A model generated the notes under the pieces. That model saw nothing but the letters and a program-made list of their open reading frames with translations, searched no databases and was not told where the DNA came from. A program made the position numbers and the translations under genes. A stretch of DNA of 64,000 nt, from assembly GCA_002722055.1 (NCBI GenBank), contig PBKD01000007.1, forward strand, positions 1-64,000. Direction: 5' to 3'. Positions 63,158-64,000 of the stretch are shown in pieces; position 1 is the first letter of the stretch, and each line of letters begins with the position of its first letter. This stretch comes from Rhodospirillaceae bacterium (GTDB taxonomy: Bacteria; Pseudomonadota; Alphaproteobacteria; SHVP01).

Positions 63158-64000
63158 AATATATAAGTACTCGGGGGCAATCTGAGCCATTAAATTTTGA
63201 ACAAGTGCTAATGAAAGGTCTAGCGGCTGATAAGGGGCTATACATGCCTGAAACTTGGCCTAGACTATCCTATGAACAAATATCAAACTTGAAGTATTTG
63301 TCTTATGATAAATTAGCTCATGAGTTAATTACTCCCTATGTTGGGGATGTGCTATCTCCTTATGAATTGGAACAAATTATATATAAGTCATATTCATCAT
63401 TTTCAAATAGCGAAATCACACCCTTAATTCAACTAACAAATAAGGAGTATCTTCTAGAGTTATTTCATGGCCCTACTTTGGCGTTTAAAGATTGTGCAAT
63501 GCAACTATTGGGGAGTTTATTTGAGTTTTTTTTAAAAAAAAGAAAAGAAAAAATTACAATAATATGTGCTACCTCAGGAGATACAGGGGCTGCAGCTGTT
63601 GAAGCAATTAAAGATAAGGCCTTTATTGATCTTGTGGTTTTGTTTCCCAAGGGCAGGATATCCGAAGTTCAACAAAGACAAATATCTACCTCTGGTTCAG
63701 AAAATATTCATTCATTAGCAATTGAAGGTAATTTTGATGATTGCCAGTTGATTGTGAAAAACTTATTAAACAATAAAGAATTCTGCAATAAATATAATTT
63801 ATCAGCTGTAAATTCAATAAACTGGGTTAGGGTAATGGCTCAAGTCATATACTATTTTTATGCTGCATTAAAACTAGGAAGCCCTGGAGAAAAAATTAAT
63901 TTCAGTGTTCCAACAGGTAATTTTGGTGATATATTCGCTGGTTTTGTTGCTTTCAAAATGGGTTTACCCATAGAAAAATTATGTATTGCGACAAACTCAA
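63154..64000 (+). CDS. thrC: Threonine synthase (3' truncated by window edge)
   Basis: The frame is open from TTG 63154 to the end of the window (282 complete codons). KYISTRGQ at the start, the PLP-lysine motif HGPTLAFKDCAMQ (Lys112), ATSGDTGAAAVEA (phosphate-binding loop), SINWVRVMAQ and FSVPTGNFGDIFAGF mark the long, proteobacterial ThrC type. It converts O-phosphohomoserine to threonine. In alphaproteobacteria thrC directly after surf1 is common; here the double-domain dcd gene on the other strand sits between them. The start has GGAG at seven-base spacing. The C-terminus lies beyond the window. Confidence 0.95.
   Translation, partial: MKYISTRGQSEPLNFEQVLMKGLAADKGLYMPETWPRLSYEQISNLKYLSYDKLAHELITPYVGDVLSPYELEQIIYKSYSSFSNSEITPLIQLTNKEYLLELFHGPTLAFKDCAMQLLGSLFEFFLKKRKEKITIICATSGDTGAAAVEAIKDKAFIDLVVLFPKGRISEVQQRQISTSGSENIHSLAIEGNFDDCQLIVKNLLNNKEFCNKYNLSAVNSINWVRVMAQVIYYFYAALKLGSPGEKINFSVPTGNFGDIFAGFVAFKMGLPIEKLCIATNS

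Overview
The window reads as a compact, AT-rich chromosome segment from an alphaproteobacterium, probably a free-living marine, streamlined lineage. The class call rests on several alphaproteobacterial habits: the cytochrome c oxidase order coxB-coxA-ctaB-(39-residue ORF)-ctaG-coxC-surf1, a double-length dCTP deaminase, the DUF2093 protein next to xseA, a DUF3035 (BamF-like) lipoprotein behind lspA, and the lipid A block with DUF374 and lpxK. A finer placement (AEGEAN-169/HIMB59-like, SAR116-like or other) cannot be made without a tree. GC content was judged by eye only. No tRNA, rRNA, CRISPR, insertion sequence, integrase or phage gene was seen. No stretch longer than about 250 bp lacks a gene.

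Layout. (1) 1-715: tail of a Lys-rich histone H1-like protein with perfect 30-bp repeats, the only strong hairpin terminator, and a YdcZ-type transporter. (2) 911-23470: a long catabolic region, mostly on the + strand. It holds a two-subunit Rieske ring-hydroxylating oxygenase, an oligopeptide-type ABC importer lacking a local binding protein, a GMC oxidoreductase, a small RedY/EthD-like barrel protein, an SDR, a PuuE-like deacetylase, a GAF protein, a MaoC hydratase, an acyl-CoA dehydrogenase and two family III CoA-transferases. It continues with a 4-hydroxybutyrate-type CoA-transferase, two coupled MmgE/PrpD proteins, a PaaK-like ligase, an amidase, an atypical crotonase and an HD protein with diiron-oxygenase-like ligands. 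(3) 23543-33540: housekeeping genes ribF, ileS, lspA, a BamF-like lipoprotein, pgi, mutL, rsmD, an rluB-type gene and a class I amidotransferase. (4) 33609-36354: tadA plus a convergent ACAD11-like dehydrogenase and phosphotransferase. (5) 36374-44491: purD, xseA, DUF2093, an M23 peptidase, and a lipid A block (msbA, DUF374, lpxK, lpxL-like) with no waaA in its expected place. (6) 44632-55631: a molybdopterin oxidoreductase with an apparent ATT start, then a CysQ/IMPase-like gene, pmbA, ubiD-like, a GGCT-like gene, ubiA, rsmE, gshA and tldD. (7) 55875-64000: the cox operon, the double-domain dCTP deaminase and the 5' part of thrC.

How the genes fit together. The catabolic region looks like uptake, oxygenation or hydrolysis, CoA activation and beta-oxidation-like processing of one or more unidentified organic acids, amides or aromatics. 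One subset (MaoC, acyl-CoA dehydrogenase, 4-hydroxybutyrate-type CoA-transferase, PrpD) recalls bacterial itaconate dissimilation. The substrate is not determinable from sequence alone. Packing is extreme: nine convergent gene pairs end within 11 bp of each other or overlap, and many downstream starts overlap upstream stops. Non-ATG starts (TTG, GTG and one probable ATT) are common.
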